A DNA stretch of 31,132 nt from Chara braunii (Eukaryota > Streptophyta > Charophyceae > Charales > Characeae), in NCBI GenBank assembly GCA_003427395.1, contig BFEA01000004.1:7434888-7466019 (forward strand), in the 5' to 3' direction. Numbering within the stretch: the first letter of the stretch is position 1; every line of letters begins with the position of its first letter. A program made the position numbers and the translations under genes. The notes under the pieces are model-generated. The model was not told the DNA's origin. It saw only the letters and a program-made list of their open reading frames with translations, and did not search any database. Below, in pieces: positions 10,510 to 19,146 of the stretch.

Positions 10510-10953
10510 GGGCGTCGTTAGACACTCCTCGGGGCATCCTCGGCTCCGAGGATGAATCCTCGAAAAAGTTTAGGGTTTTTGTCCTCTTCGTTCCACTCAT
10601 CCTCGGAGCATCGGTTTTAGGACTCATCCTCGGAGCAATGTCAGAAAAAAAAAGGAAAAAAAGAAGAAAAATAGTTGTGCTTCGGGCTTTCAGCGAATAG
10701 GGTGCCGCCACGATCAGAATTCTAGGTTGTAACGTCTCTCTACGTGCATGCCCTCTCCTCTCCGTCAAACACGGATACTCGGGCCCCAAAGGACCTCGCG
10801 AGGTCCTTTGGAGCCGAGGACGATTTGGCTGGGAAATCCTCGAAGCCCACGGATTTGTCCTCAGAGTGTTTTCACATTTTCATTTCCGATTTCATGTCCG
10901 AGGACAGGTGGAACGAAGACGAAATCCTTGGAATCACGTTCCCGAGGAGTGTC
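10510..10953. mobile_element. Harbinger-derived MITE, right end clipped
   Basis: The left end is GGGCGTCGTTAGACACTCCT, directly preceded by TTA (10507-10509). The right end stops at GAGGAGTGTC and is followed by TTA (10954-10956), so the target duplication survives but about 11 terminal bases are missing. Its right half, reverse-complemented, matches the left subterminal region of the 5.2-kb Harbinger element at 25834. Its left half matches that element's right end. CCTCGG/CCGAGG words are dense. No transposase is encoded, so it is best seen as an internal-deletion derivative. Confidence 0.85.
10786..10811. other. Perfect 26-bp palindrome
   Basis: Each half reads CCAAAGGACCTCG towards the centre CGCG. 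A related palindrome with a perfect 16-bp core (GGACCTCGCGAGGTCC) sits at 25992-26007 in the full Harbinger element, so it is a conserved subterminal feature and possibly a protein-binding or cruciform site. Confidence 0.9.
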
Positions 10954-11110
10954 TTAGAGTAGTTCAAAAGGAGCCGGCTAGGGGCAGGGCACTCATCCAC
11001 CCGTTACTCACGGATGGTAGCACCACCTATGCGGCAGCGTGAGTGCAACCTGTCACGCTGAAAACTCGTGGTTCAACAGCAACTCCGGCAAATCAACGAG
11101 AAGGCAAAGC

Positions 11111-11212
11111 ACTAATTAGAGTAATTAGCATTAAAAGGCGCAACGCTAATTATAGTAATTAGCACTAATCGGGTGGCCGCTGATTAGAGTAATTAACACT
11201 AATCTGGTAGCC
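11111..11212. repeat. Three imperfect 34-bp tandem repeats
   Basis: Three adjacent copies (11111-11144, 11145-11178, 11179-11212) share the core CTAATTAKAGTAATTARCA. The third copies the end of the second almost exactly. Confidence 0.8.
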
Positions 11213-11293
11213 GCCACCCGTCCCTCGCCCCGTCTCACTTTCTTGGGAAAACTTTTCAGCTCTCCCCCAACTCTCCTGTTTTTAGGAGACATA

Positions 11294-11415
11294 GGGCATG
11301 ACCTCACCACTCTCGAAATGTGCAAAATGAGAATGAACTTCCCCCTAGAACGTGGCCAGATGCACCCGCCACATTTTTGTCTTTTTCACATTTCGAGAGT
11401 GATGTGGAGAGGCCC
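11294..11415. mobile_element. Palindromic GGGC-ended MITE, family A, copy 1
   Basis: This is a 122-bp element with ends GGGCATGACCTCACC and, on the other strand, GGGCCTCTCCACATC, flanked on both sides by ATA. The core ACTCTCGAAATGTGCAAAAT and the CATTTCGAGAGT arm are nearly complementary, so the whole element folds on itself. It has no coding capacity. Confidence 0.85.
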
Positions 11416-11598
11416 ATAGAGTAGCCAGAGGATGAGATAGATGAGGAAAGCATATACAACAAGATTGAGAGAATAATATAGATTAGTTTTGAAAAAAAAA
11501 GGAAAAAAAAAGGGCTTTTTCAACGCGCTCAGGCCGCTATTACGTTCAGATGCATCCAGGTCGAAAGTGCTTGTCGGTCATGAGTATGGCCAAAGAGT
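11416..11598. other. Partial relative of MITE family C
   Basis: GTTCAGATGCATCCAGG near 11543-11560 matches the paired CAGATRCATCCAGG motifs of the elements at 13922-14044 and 20718-20843. Ends are not resolved. Confidence 0.4.
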
Positions 11599-12180
11599 TT
11601 TTTTTTTTTTTTTTTTTTTGAAGTCGCAGTTTGTTTTATAGAAAATTGGAGAACTGAGGCCGGGAATCCCTCAACATCTCAACCTGGAATTCCTGGGGCC
11701 AATACCCAGATTAGGCTTTACTGGAAACCGGGTCCAGTATCCCATGTACGGCAACTTCAACCAAAAAAGAAAATCGCGGCTGGACTAACAAAATTCAAAA
11801 CCAGAAATAGGAGAGGCAACCACTACGCAAGTTAACCAGTTATTCTGCTATTCTGACTGGGAGCCTTACCCAGCTTCGCTTAAAGATATTACAGAAAAGA
11901 GGACAGTTCTCAGACTACTTCCAACGAAGAGACCTTGTTTACATTGGCAGGAGACCATAGCCTAATGTGACTAGCCAAAGAAACGACAAATACCCAATGA
12001 TCTAAAGTAAACTACAGAGTTGTATCTGGAGCAGGTAATTTGTAGAAATCCGAAGGAAGATCCATCAAAACCAAAAGAGAGGCCCTTCGGACCAGCTAAT
12101 AGCCGTGTGGAGCCTGGGTTGTCATGACGAGGTTTCCCACCTTGTACCCTTGAGACTCTGTAAGGAGTACCGTATTCCAG
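11599..12180 (-). mobile_element. Probable 3' end of a poly(A) retroposon (minus strand)
   Basis: On the minus strand this region ends in a run of about 23 A, preceded by GGGATTCCCGGCCTCAG and AT-rich sequence with an AATTTTCTATAAAAC stretch. This resembles LINE 3' tails seen elsewhere in the window (21381-21500, 14445-14684). No reverse transcriptase was recognised and no target duplication was found, so the 5' boundary is a guess. Confidence 0.4.
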
Positions 12181-12393
12181 GTACTCTAGATCTCAATGGG
12201 TACAACTTCAGATTTGCTCTTTTATCAGCTAAACGCTAATCGGCCGTGCCCAAGTAGCTCAGCAACGCTGCCACAACCACTAGTAGGTCTCCCACTACCT
12301 CCAGTCGTTCCGTTGCCTGCTATGGACAAGCCCAGTGTAGATACCAAAGGAGAAAAACTTAGCAACGAACTATCAGGTGTATTACAAACTAGA

Positions 12394-12571
12394 GGCAACC
12401 AAGCTAAGGAACGAACACCAACAATCTAAGTTTACACCGTAATGAAGCCAAGCAACAGAAGGAACACCCACAATCTAAATTCACACCGTAGTGAGGTCAA
12501 GCCACAAAAAGAGCACCAACACTTAAGTTCACACCGTAGTGAAGCCAAGAAACAGAAAGAGCACCAAGTTT
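12394..12571. repeat. 48-49 bp minisatellite, about 3.5 copies
   Basis: The word ACACCGT recurs at 12434, 12483 and 12531 (periods 49 and 48) within repeats that include AAGCCAAGCAACAGAAGGA. Two copies in one frame encode the 16-residue unit HRSEAKKQKEHQ plus four residues. The 49-bp step and an in-frame stop at 12427-12429 break any longer protein, so a coding role is doubtful. Confidence 0.8.
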
Positions 12572-13330
12572 GGAAACGAGAAGAGCAGCCAAGATTAGGT
12601 TTGAAGTCCCAGAGAGTGGCACAGATGGCTTAAAGAAGGGAAGATAATTTCACGTTTAACGGAACAAGGAAACGACTCAGATAAGGAGGAGCCGGTATAC
12701 CTAAAGCAGGGGCGGGTAGATAAAGTGAACGTCTCTATGTGTCATCGTGACCTCCGGTTGAGACTAATGCTCTGCTCCCTTTGCACTACTGGAAACGCTC
12801 CCACGGCCACCAGTGAAACTCCCACTTCCCAAAGGTGACATCGTCCTGTAGAGCTTCAGGTCTTCTCATACTTCGAGTCTTCACGCTCTCGGTCTCCCGG
12901 TTGAGGTAGTCTCTAGTACTTGGCTTGTGCTCCTCACAACAACAGTCCCACCACTGCCAGTTGCCCTCCCACTGCTCGCAAAAGTGCCGCTGTCTGACTC
13001 ACCATTTGCCATGCACTAGACTCACTCTCCCTTCTTCGTGCCGTTGGTCATGTATGTTTCCCAAAAACGGGGTTTATACAGAGGTTGCAATCGCCCGAAA
13101 TTTGACCGTTGAAGGTTGTAGAGGGGGAGACACAGCCCCTTGTCGAGGCTGCGGGAGATGGCCGAACCTCGGGAGTACCGAGTACTCCATAGCTCCGTCC
13201 CACGCCCCGTAACCCGCGCCTTGCTGCCCACCCGATATCCGGCGGTATCATTGGTAGCGCAGCGCTTCCACGAAGCGCTCCGGTTCCCACTCTCCTTCCA
13301 AAGAGTAATTTGGCGGCAGGAAAGTGAAAC
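12572..13330. other. No gene recognised; perfect hairpin at 13261-13279
   Basis: AGCGCTTC (13261-13268) and GAAGCGCT (13272-13279) form a perfect 8-bp hairpin with loop CAC. Open frames on both strands show no known domain. Cytosine-rich words around 12770-13020 look like degenerate repeats. Confidence 0.4.
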
Positions 13331-13455
13331 GAGGTGGAGACACACCACTCCCCAAATGTGAAAAAGACAAAAATATGGCGGGTGCATCTGGCCACGTTCT
13401 AGGGGGAAGTTCATTCTCAATTTGCACATTTCGAGAGTGTTGTGGCTATGCCCCC
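13331..13455. mobile_element. Family A MITE, copy 2 (inverted orientation)
   Basis: The copy contains AAATGTGAAAAAGACAAAAA, the conserved CATCTGGCCACGTTCTAG segment and CATTTCGAGAGTGTTGTGG, the reverse orientation of the copy at 11294. The ends are degraded (GAGGTGGAG and GCTATGCCC). Confidence 0.8.
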
Positions 13456-13494
13456 GTAGTGCCTCACCATACCGCTCGAGTCCCCAGTTGTGGA

Positions 13495-13741
13495 AAAAGA
13501 CAGAAAACTTGCTGGGCAAAAGACAAAAACCTGCTGGCGTATCTGTTCACCTTCTAGGTCAAGATACACTCGCCATTTCGCCGATTTCGGAAATTCGGCG
13601 GGTAGTGCAGCCGAATGGCCAAAATGTGACCCTGCCGAGGACATTCCCGCCAAAATCCGGCGGCGAACGGCTGGCATATTCACCAAATGTGAAAACGACA
13701 AAACTACGGCTGACGTATTCGTCCACTTTCTAGCGGGAAAT
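13495..13741. mobile_element. Two degenerate relatives of the palindromic MITE family
   Basis: Segments at about 13495-13590 and 13680-13741 repeat the internal series AAAAGACAAAA, a CGTATCT or CGTATTC word, and TTCTAG, found in families A and B. Their ends are unrecognisable. A near-palindrome of CCGATTTC and GAAATTCGG lies at about 13582-13600. Confidence 0.5.
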
Positions 13742-13861
13742 GGGGCCTCGCTGGACTACTCACCACGTGCACAATAGACAAAAAATTATGTCCGTGTATC
13801 TTTCCATGTCCTACGTGAAGATTCGTTCTCATTTCTCGATCTGGCCAGTAGTGGTGCTGCC
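13742..13861. mobile_element. Family B MITE, copy 1
   Basis: It starts GGGCCTCGCTGGACTACTCA and contains ATCTTTCCATGTCCTA and GATTCGTTCTCATTT, with a degraded right arm ending near TAGTGGTGCTGCC. Family B differs from A by the CTCC-type end and the CACTACTCACC arm. Confidence 0.7.
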
Positions 13862-13921
13862 GTAGAACTTTCCTGGATGTGTCTGGCTGCTGTCTCCACT
13901 GCGTACTCTCAGAGCATACTC

Positions 13922-14044
13922 ACAGCTTGAACTTGCTGGAATGAGCTGGCGACGTCACTACGGTCAGATACATCCAGGACAGGACGTAACTGGGGTCAGA
14001 TGCATCCAGGAAAGTCCTACCGGTAGTGTGCAAGTATAGGCCCT
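13922..14044. mobile_element. Family C MITE-like element, copy 1
   Basis: Two direct copies of CAGATRCATCCAGGA (about 13965 and 13998) sit between an AGCATACTCACA end and an AGTGTGCAAGTATAGGCCC end, which are imperfect inverted repeats. The same arrangement occurs at 20718-20843. Confidence 0.6.
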
Positions 14045-14375
14045 GAGCGCGATGAGGAGGAATTTTGCGGACAGGACCGAGCGCGACGAGGTACGAGGTA
14101 GACACAAAAAACAACAACAAAGAACCAAAAAAAAAAGACAAGACCACTGCTGCAAAAAAAAGGAAAAAAACAAAAAAAACACCGCTGCCCCCCTCGAGCG
14201 CGGCGGGGAGGAAGACCGAACAACACCTTTGAGTTAAAAAAGAAAAAAGAAAAAAAGGGGACCGAACAACACCGCGGCCGAGAGGGGGCGGGGGTTACGG
14301 GAACCCGCGTGCGGTACATCCTATAGCTGTCCGGAAAAAAAAAGAACCCAACATTTTGAACGCTTTAGCTCCCCA
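14045..14375. other. A-rich low-complexity DNA, no gene recognised
   Basis: Runs of A broken by C or G (AAAACAACAAC, AAAAAAAGG) dominate. A related GAGCGCGAC or GAGCGCGGC word occurs three times. No domain was seen. Confidence 0.5.
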
Positions 14376-14384
14376 CCATGACTT

Positions 14385-14425
<41 letters not shown>

Positions 14426-14438
14426 CCCATGACTTAGA
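14376..14438. mobile_element. Poly(T) insertion with a 12-bp target duplication
   Basis: CCATGACTTAGA occurs at 14376-14387 and again at 14427-14438. Between them lies only a run of 38 T plus one C. Read on the minus strand it is a bare poly(A) tail with a target-site duplication, as left by L1-type reverse transcription that stopped inside the tail. Confidence 0.85.
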
Positions 14439-14444
14439 GTTGTA

Positions 14445-14684
14445 ATGGTCAGAATAGTGCTTTGCCTTTTTGCGGAGATCATAGAGAATTATATAGCAGT
14501 GGATGATTACCTTTTTTTCCTGTTTTTGGAGATTCAGTCGTTGGGGGACATGGGACCCGGGTCTTTCGAGGAAAGGGCCCAGGCGCAGTTTTGTTACCGG
14601 GTTGTTTTGTTGGGGTGTATTCACGGGCCCCTGTCTCTCATCTGCAATAAAAAGTCCTTTTTCTCCAAAAAAAAAAAAAAAAAA
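14445..14684 (+). mobile_element. Truncated retroposon 3' end with poly(A)
   Basis: A polyadenylation-like AATAAAAAG at about 14646 is followed within 25 bases by a run of about 18 A. The text before it (GGGACCCGGGTCTTTCGAGG) resembles the 3' tails of the other L1-like fragments here. A 7-bp word CATCTGC occurs at 14639-14645 and 14690-14696, too short to be sure it is a target duplication. Confidence 0.4.
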
Positions 14685-14904
14685 GAGCCCATCTGCTGCC
14701 GTAGAGGGAGAGCGTGGGAATGGGCCTCGCTCCGCCTTTAGTCGAACATTCAGTGTACATGCATTTGGAAGAGTTTCCGGACCGGGTGCATTCGTTGCAG
14801 CCCAACATTTTGAACGTATGAGGACAGTGGCGGTGTCCTTCCTAATTCATAGAGTGCTGTGGAATGGAGCGAGGCGCACTACTGTAGTTCCATATGTATG
14901 TTAT

Positions 14905-15018
14905 GGGCCTCCTCGTCACACCACTCTCGAAATGTGAATGTGTCGGGCGCATCTGGCCGTGTTTTAGGAGCAAGTTCATTCTCTCTTCCCCCATTTCGAG
15001 AGTCTTGTGGCGATGCCC
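14905..15018. mobile_element. Family A MITE, copy 3
   Basis: It starts GGGCCTCCTCGTCACACCAC, contains CTCTCGAAATGTGAATGTG and ends CGAGAGTCTTGTGGCGATGC plus CC. It is about 10 bp shorter than the intact copy at 15144, through a deletion in the left arm. Confidence 0.8.
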
Positions 15019-15143
15019 TGTATCTCCATATATGCCGTGGCAAAGGGAGGCACAAAAAAAAACAAAAACCCAAAAAAAAACAAAAAAAGACAAAGGGAAG
15101 CACGGAGCCAGTTGGACAAGCCAGCTACATGATCTATCAGTTA

Positions 15144-15267
15144 GGGCCTCGCCACACAGGCTGTCGAAATGTGCAAAACGAGAATGAACTTGCCGCAAGA
15201 ACATGGCCAGATGCACCTGGCACATTTTTGTCGTTTTCACGTTTCGAAAGCCTATGTGGCGAGGCCC
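15144..15267. mobile_element. Family A MITE, intact copy with TTA duplication
   Basis: The ends are GGGCCTCGCCACACAGGCTG and, on the other strand, GGGCCTCGCCACATAGGCTT. TTA flanks both sides (15141-15143 and 15268-15270). The arms pair along most of their length, giving a 124-bp near-palindrome. The 3-bp TTA duplication is the hallmark of PIF/Harbinger (Tourist-type) insertion. This copy best defines the family. Confidence 0.95.
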
Positions 15268-15328
15268 TTAGGTAGGCAGAAAGGCAATTCCAGTGTGTAG
15301 TTGGTCCAGTGTGTAGTTGGGAATGCAC

Positions 15329-15449
15329 CGGTATCGCCACACCTCGCTCGAAATGTGCAAATCGGAATGAACGTGCCGCTTGATCATGGCCAGATGCGCC
15401 CTCTACATTTTTGTCTTTTTCACATTTCGAGAGTGGTGTGCCGAGGCCC
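15329..15449. mobile_element. Family A MITE, copy 5
   Basis: The body CTCGAAATGTGCAAATCGG and the arm CATTTCGAGAGTGGTGTGCC followed by GAGGCCC match the family. The left terminus is eroded to CGGTATCGCC. Confidence 0.8.
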
Positions 15450-16285
15450 GTAGTAGGGCCAGCCAGGTGGGAACTACTACAATTTTTTTTTCTTTTTTTG
15501 TTTTGTTTTGTTTTTTGTTTGGGAGGGGGGGGAACTATTACCATTACTACTAGTGAGGTATCTCAAAGGAGGGCGGTAAGAAGGACGGTTACCATCACCT
15601 GCATTTGCGGGGGCAGGTGCGACACTGTCGGTCGCCCGCATCACCGAAGTTGGCGCACTCTTTTCCGGTGCTTCCACCATTCTCCCCTAAGCTTTTTCTC
15701 CCCAGACTGTTCCATATTCGGGTTCGACTCGTCCGCTTCTTTCTCTGCTGCGATCGTTCGTCGCTCGTGTGGGGCTGCCTTGCGGTAAGGGGGGGAACGA
15801 AACTACGGGGTAGTCTCAATTCCTCTCCTTCCTGTTGCTTGCTACCCGTAGTGCGTAGTTGCTTGAAGGGGGAGGAGGGAGTTCAATTGTGCGGGGCTGC
15901 CTTGCGCGCAGGGCGGGGAAGAGAGAAGACTTCCTGCTCTGACTGAGAGACCGAAAGCGCCATTCTTTTTACCTCCACTGTCTCCACATCTCTGGCCCGC
16001 TCTTTTCCCTCTTCTCCTTCCTGTTTCCCTCTTGTTCCTGCTTCTTCCTGCTTCTTCCTGCTTCTTTCTCTGTCTTCGTTTGCCGCTTCTCGTTTCTGTG
16101 TCTTCGTCGTTCGTCGGCGGCAGGGTGGGGGTTGAGGAGGAAGGGGGGGGCGGGGGCGGGGGCGGGGGCGGGGGGCCAACTCCAGTCTGGTGGTGATCGA
16201 ACTGATCTGGTCTGACGGTGAGGGGAGGGAATCTGGGAGAGCGTAGGTCGTACAAGCACTGCAGGGGGTGGCAGCTTTCCAGTTC

Positions 16286-16287
<2 letters not shown>
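15450..16287. other. No gene recognised; CT-rich stretch with G-quadruplex-prone tract
   Basis: Positions 15990-16080 are dominated by TCTTCCTGCTTC-type repeats. Positions 16143-16177 carry four or more runs of G (GGGGGCGGGGGC), able to form a G-quadruplex. The composition recalls a promoter or 5' leader, but no adjoining gene can be identified. Confidence 0.4.
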
Positions 16288-16346
<59 letters not shown>

Positions 16347-16760
16347 NNNNNNNNNNNNNNNNNNNNNNNNNNNNNNNNNNNNNNNNNNNNNNNNNNNNNN
16401 NNNNNNNNNNNNNNNNNNNNNNNNNNNNNNNNNNNNNNNNNNNNNNNNNNNNNNNNNNNNNNNNNNNNNNNNNNNNNNNNNNNNNNNNNNNNNNNNNNNN
16501 NNNNNNNNNNNNNNNNNNNNNNNNNNNNNNNNNNNNNNNNNNNNNNNNNNNNNNNNNNNNNNNNNNNNNNNNNNNNNNNNNNNNNNNNNNNNNNNNNNNN
16601 NNNNNNNNNNNNNNNNNNNNNNNNNNNNNNNNNNNNNNNNNNNNNNNNNNNNNNNNNNNNNNNNNNNNNNNNNNNNNNNNNNNNNNNNNNNNNNNNNNNN
16701 NNNNNNNNNNNNNNNNNNNNNNNNNNNNNNNNNNNNNNNNNNNNNNNNNNATCGGGCAGG

Positions 16761-16840
<80 letters not shown>
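16288..16840. repeat. (GA)n microsatellite interrupted by an assembly gap
   Basis: GA repeats run from about 16288 to 16346, then 404 N (16347-16750), 13 bases of other sequence, and GA repeats again from about 16765 to 16840. The assembler probably failed inside the array. The true length is unknown, and the long open frames across the N run are meaningless. Confidence 0.95.
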
Positions 16841-16846
<6 letters not shown>

Positions 16847-17903
16847 AGCGGTCTAATAGGCCGCTCGGAGGGGTGAGGGAGGGAGCGAAGGCAGAGTACT
16901 TACGCTCAGGTCAGCGAGAGCCTATTGTCGCCAGCCGAGGCTGGGAGACCGGAGAGCGGCTGGAACGTGACAGGAACACGACAGGAACGCTGCTGATCAC
17001 CAGCACCCGAAGCCTGGTCGTGGAACCAACAGTAGTAGCAGGACAACACGGCTCCCTTTGTGTCCAGAAGGCTTGGCAACTGGAGGGAGGACCCTGAGAG
17101 TCGTCAAATTACGCAGCTTTTGTAGAGGGATAAACAGAGGTGAGCTCTTCTCCCCCGCAAGTTATGTCTGCTTCCCCCCTCTCCCTTCCCTCCTGCAAAC
17201 AGTGTCTGTTTCTCCCTTCTCCCTTCTCCGCCGAGCTTGCGAGGGGCGATCGTTGTCCTGGCACTTGTACGTGGGTGGTGCAGACTCTGTTTTTCGTTTT
17301 GTTTTTCGGGTGATCCTTTGCATTTGCTTTATACGTCAGGGTAGGAGATGGTCGCCTTGGTGACTTACGTCGTGACTGTCATTGGGCCTCGCACCAGTGC
17401 ACAAGTCTTGAGATGTCTCTGGGCATGACAGTGGTTCGAATGCGCTCAGAACGTTGGGTCAAGTCGGATGTACGTTGGTGATGTTCCCGCCAAGGCCCAT
17501 AGAGGAGGAGGGATTGCCAGAGGGGGAGGTGCTGCTCGAGCCATATATCTAAATATCTATCTATATATATATAATTTATATAGAGAAGTTTTTCTGTTTC
17601 TTCGGCTGAGCAGTGGGAATGTAATGGCGGTGATGCGACGATGGGGTGATAGTATGCAGGTGTGCGTGAGGGTGCGATGTAGTGGTCCTTTTTTTCCCCC
17701 CCCGAACTTTCGTAGATTTAATTGTGCACATAATTCTCGATATGCCTTCAAGTTGCTCTATCTGTAATTTTCTGTGGCTTTCAACCAATAGTTTAATTTG
17801 ACTTCTCTGTATTTTTGTGTGTTTCTTTGAAGGACGTTGGTTTTCGTTACCTTTTCGAAAGACACTCCGTGATTTTGTGTGTTCCCTGGCGGATGTTGAT
17901 ATT
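16841..17903. other. No gene recognised
   Basis: No domain or terminal repeat was found. A GGGCCTCGCACCAG word at about 17384 resembles a lone family B end. An AT-rich run (ATATATATA) covers about 17560-17580. Confidence 0.4.
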
Positions 17904-18023
17904 GGGCCTCGCTCCACTATTCTCGACATGAGCAAAATCCGAAAATCATGGCGGTGTATCTTTCCATGTTCTAGCGGACGATTCACTCTCATTTTGCACA
18001 TTTCGAGAGTAGTGGAGCGACGC
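17904..18023. mobile_element. Family B MITE, copy 2
   Basis: It starts GGGCCTCGCTCCACTATTCT and ends TTTCGAGAGTAGTGGAGCGA followed by CGC, so both arms are complementary. The inner part reads GGCGGTGTATCTTTCCATG and TTCTAGCGGACGATTCACTC. Confidence 0.85.
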
Positions 18024-18108
18024 TCACTGCCACGGGTCCGGCGTGAGATTATAAACCGGAGGGGACGTAGAAAGACTCTCGAGGGAAAGCGGATTGTAAC
18101 AAAGGAGG

Positions 18109-18148
18109 CGGTGGAGGAGCAGGAGGAGGAGGAGGAGGAGGAGGAGGA
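18109..18148. repeat. (GGA)n microsatellite
   Basis: A run of GGA or GAG triplets of about 40 bp. Confidence 0.85.
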
Positions 18149-18293
18149 CGGGGCTGACAATATCTATTTGAGGAGGTAAGGAGGAGGGTGGAGCGGACGA
18201 GGAGGATGTAGACATATGGTCACCATTCTGAATCTGTTGTCTAGTTTGGGCTGTGTTAGTCGGTAGTGCTTGGTTGGAATTGGCATTGAAGGG

Positions 18294-18319
18294 TTTTTTT
18301 TTTTTTTTTTTTTTTTTTT
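18294..18319. repeat. Poly(T) tract
   Basis: About 26 consecutive T. It may be a reversed poly(A) tail, but I found no flanking duplication. Confidence 0.8.
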
Positions 18320-18516
18320 GTATCTACTGATCCGCGATTTTCAGGTCGTCTTTTTCGTGTCGTGAGATGGAAAAACGAAAACTCTTGTTTTCTCTTTTTC
18401 TACGGGATAGAAAAGTTTCAACTTTCTGACTCTTAAGTTGAGCGCAAGGCGAAGGGTGGTAGAGTATCGGCCCTCACTAGTTCATGGGTGGTAGAGTACG
18501 GTGGGGGTAAGCTTAT

Positions 18517-18633
18517 TACTACCGTGTTCCCTCGAACACAACGCACCCTTAGTTTGGCTGTATCTGGCTGGAAATATAGCTTGTGTATATTCATTTTTAG
18601 GGTGCGTTATGTTCGGGGGAAGACGGTAGTAGT
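18517..18633. mobile_element. Inverted-repeat element, family D
   Basis: The left arm 18518-18549 (ACTACCGTGTTCCCTCGAAC onward to CACCCT) pairs with the right arm 18599-18632 (AGGGTGCGTTATGTTCGGGG onward) with few mismatches, leaving an inner spacer of about 50 bp. The right-arm wording TGTTCGGGGGAAGACG recurs at 20977-20994. No coding capacity and no clear target duplication. Confidence 0.7.
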
Positions 18634-18776
18634 TCGTGAGTGGTCGACGACGGTGGGCTGAAAGGCGAAGGTATGTGGCGAGCCTCCTTATGAGGCCGTA
18701 GCGCACCCAGTTGAAATATGTACACTAGAGGAAAGCGTGCGCGTTTGAGCATTGTACACGCTTGTAAGGAATTGAT

Positions 18777-18857
18777 TTTTTTTTTTTTTTTTTTTTTTAA
18801 ATGACTGATTAGAACAGATACTACATTTGATCTTAGCCAAAATGCCGAGAAAGGTAT
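18777..18857 (-). pseudogene. U2: Truncated U2 snRNA copy with A-tail
   Basis: On the minus strand, 18857 to 18804 reads as the first 54 nt of U2 snRNA: ATACCTTTCTCGG, then TTTTGGCTAAGATCAA, then ATGTAGTATCTGTTCTAATC. There are single changes from the consensus (for example GGCATTTT for GGCCTTTT). The intron branch-site recognition element GTAGTA is intact. After CATTT the copy ends in a run of about 22 A (18777-18798 on plus). The Sm site and 3' stem-loops are missing, so it is a non-functional retrocopy. No clear target duplication was found. Confidence 0.85.
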
Positions 18858-18905
18858 ACGTTGAAATTCTATTGCCTGTGAAGAGCACTTTGGTCATTGC
18901 GTCTA

Positions 18906-18910
<5 letters not shown>

Positions 18911-18941
<31 letters not shown>
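18911..18941. repeat. (GT)n microsatellite
   Basis: An uninterrupted run of GT dinucleotides of about 30 bp, lying between the two U2 copies. Confidence 0.95.
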
Positions 18942-18943
<2 letters not shown>

Positions 18944-19021
18944 GTCGTGTTGACCATACAGAACTCGATAATAAAAGCATGGCCATTGCTTACCTCCTGC
19001 TTCTTCTGCAGGTCTTCTGGA

Positions 19022-19089
19022 AGAGAAAGCTCTATTTATTAAAAAAAAAAAAAAAAAAAACAACTGAAAAAAGAGAGAGAGAAAGCTCT
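19022..19089. mobile_element. Near-empty poly(A) insertion with 12-bp target duplication
   Basis: AGAGAAAGCTCT is present at 19022-19033 and again at 19078-19089. The 44 bases between are ATTTATT, about 20 A, then CAACTG and more A-rich sequence. This has the form of an L1-type insertion that copied little more than a tail. Confidence 0.75.
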
Positions 19090-19146
19090 GAAGGGTCGCG
19101 GAAACTTCGCTGTCCGAACATGACCGCGTTGAGTATAGATGTACCA

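Noticed and set aside
15842-16287. Pro-rich minus-strand open frames
   Set aside because: They follow from the CT-rich and GGGGGC-rich composition. No domain was found.
16218-16876. Long open frames with Arg-Glu repeats across the gap
   Set aside because: They are translations of a GA microsatellite and 404 N, with no real protein content.
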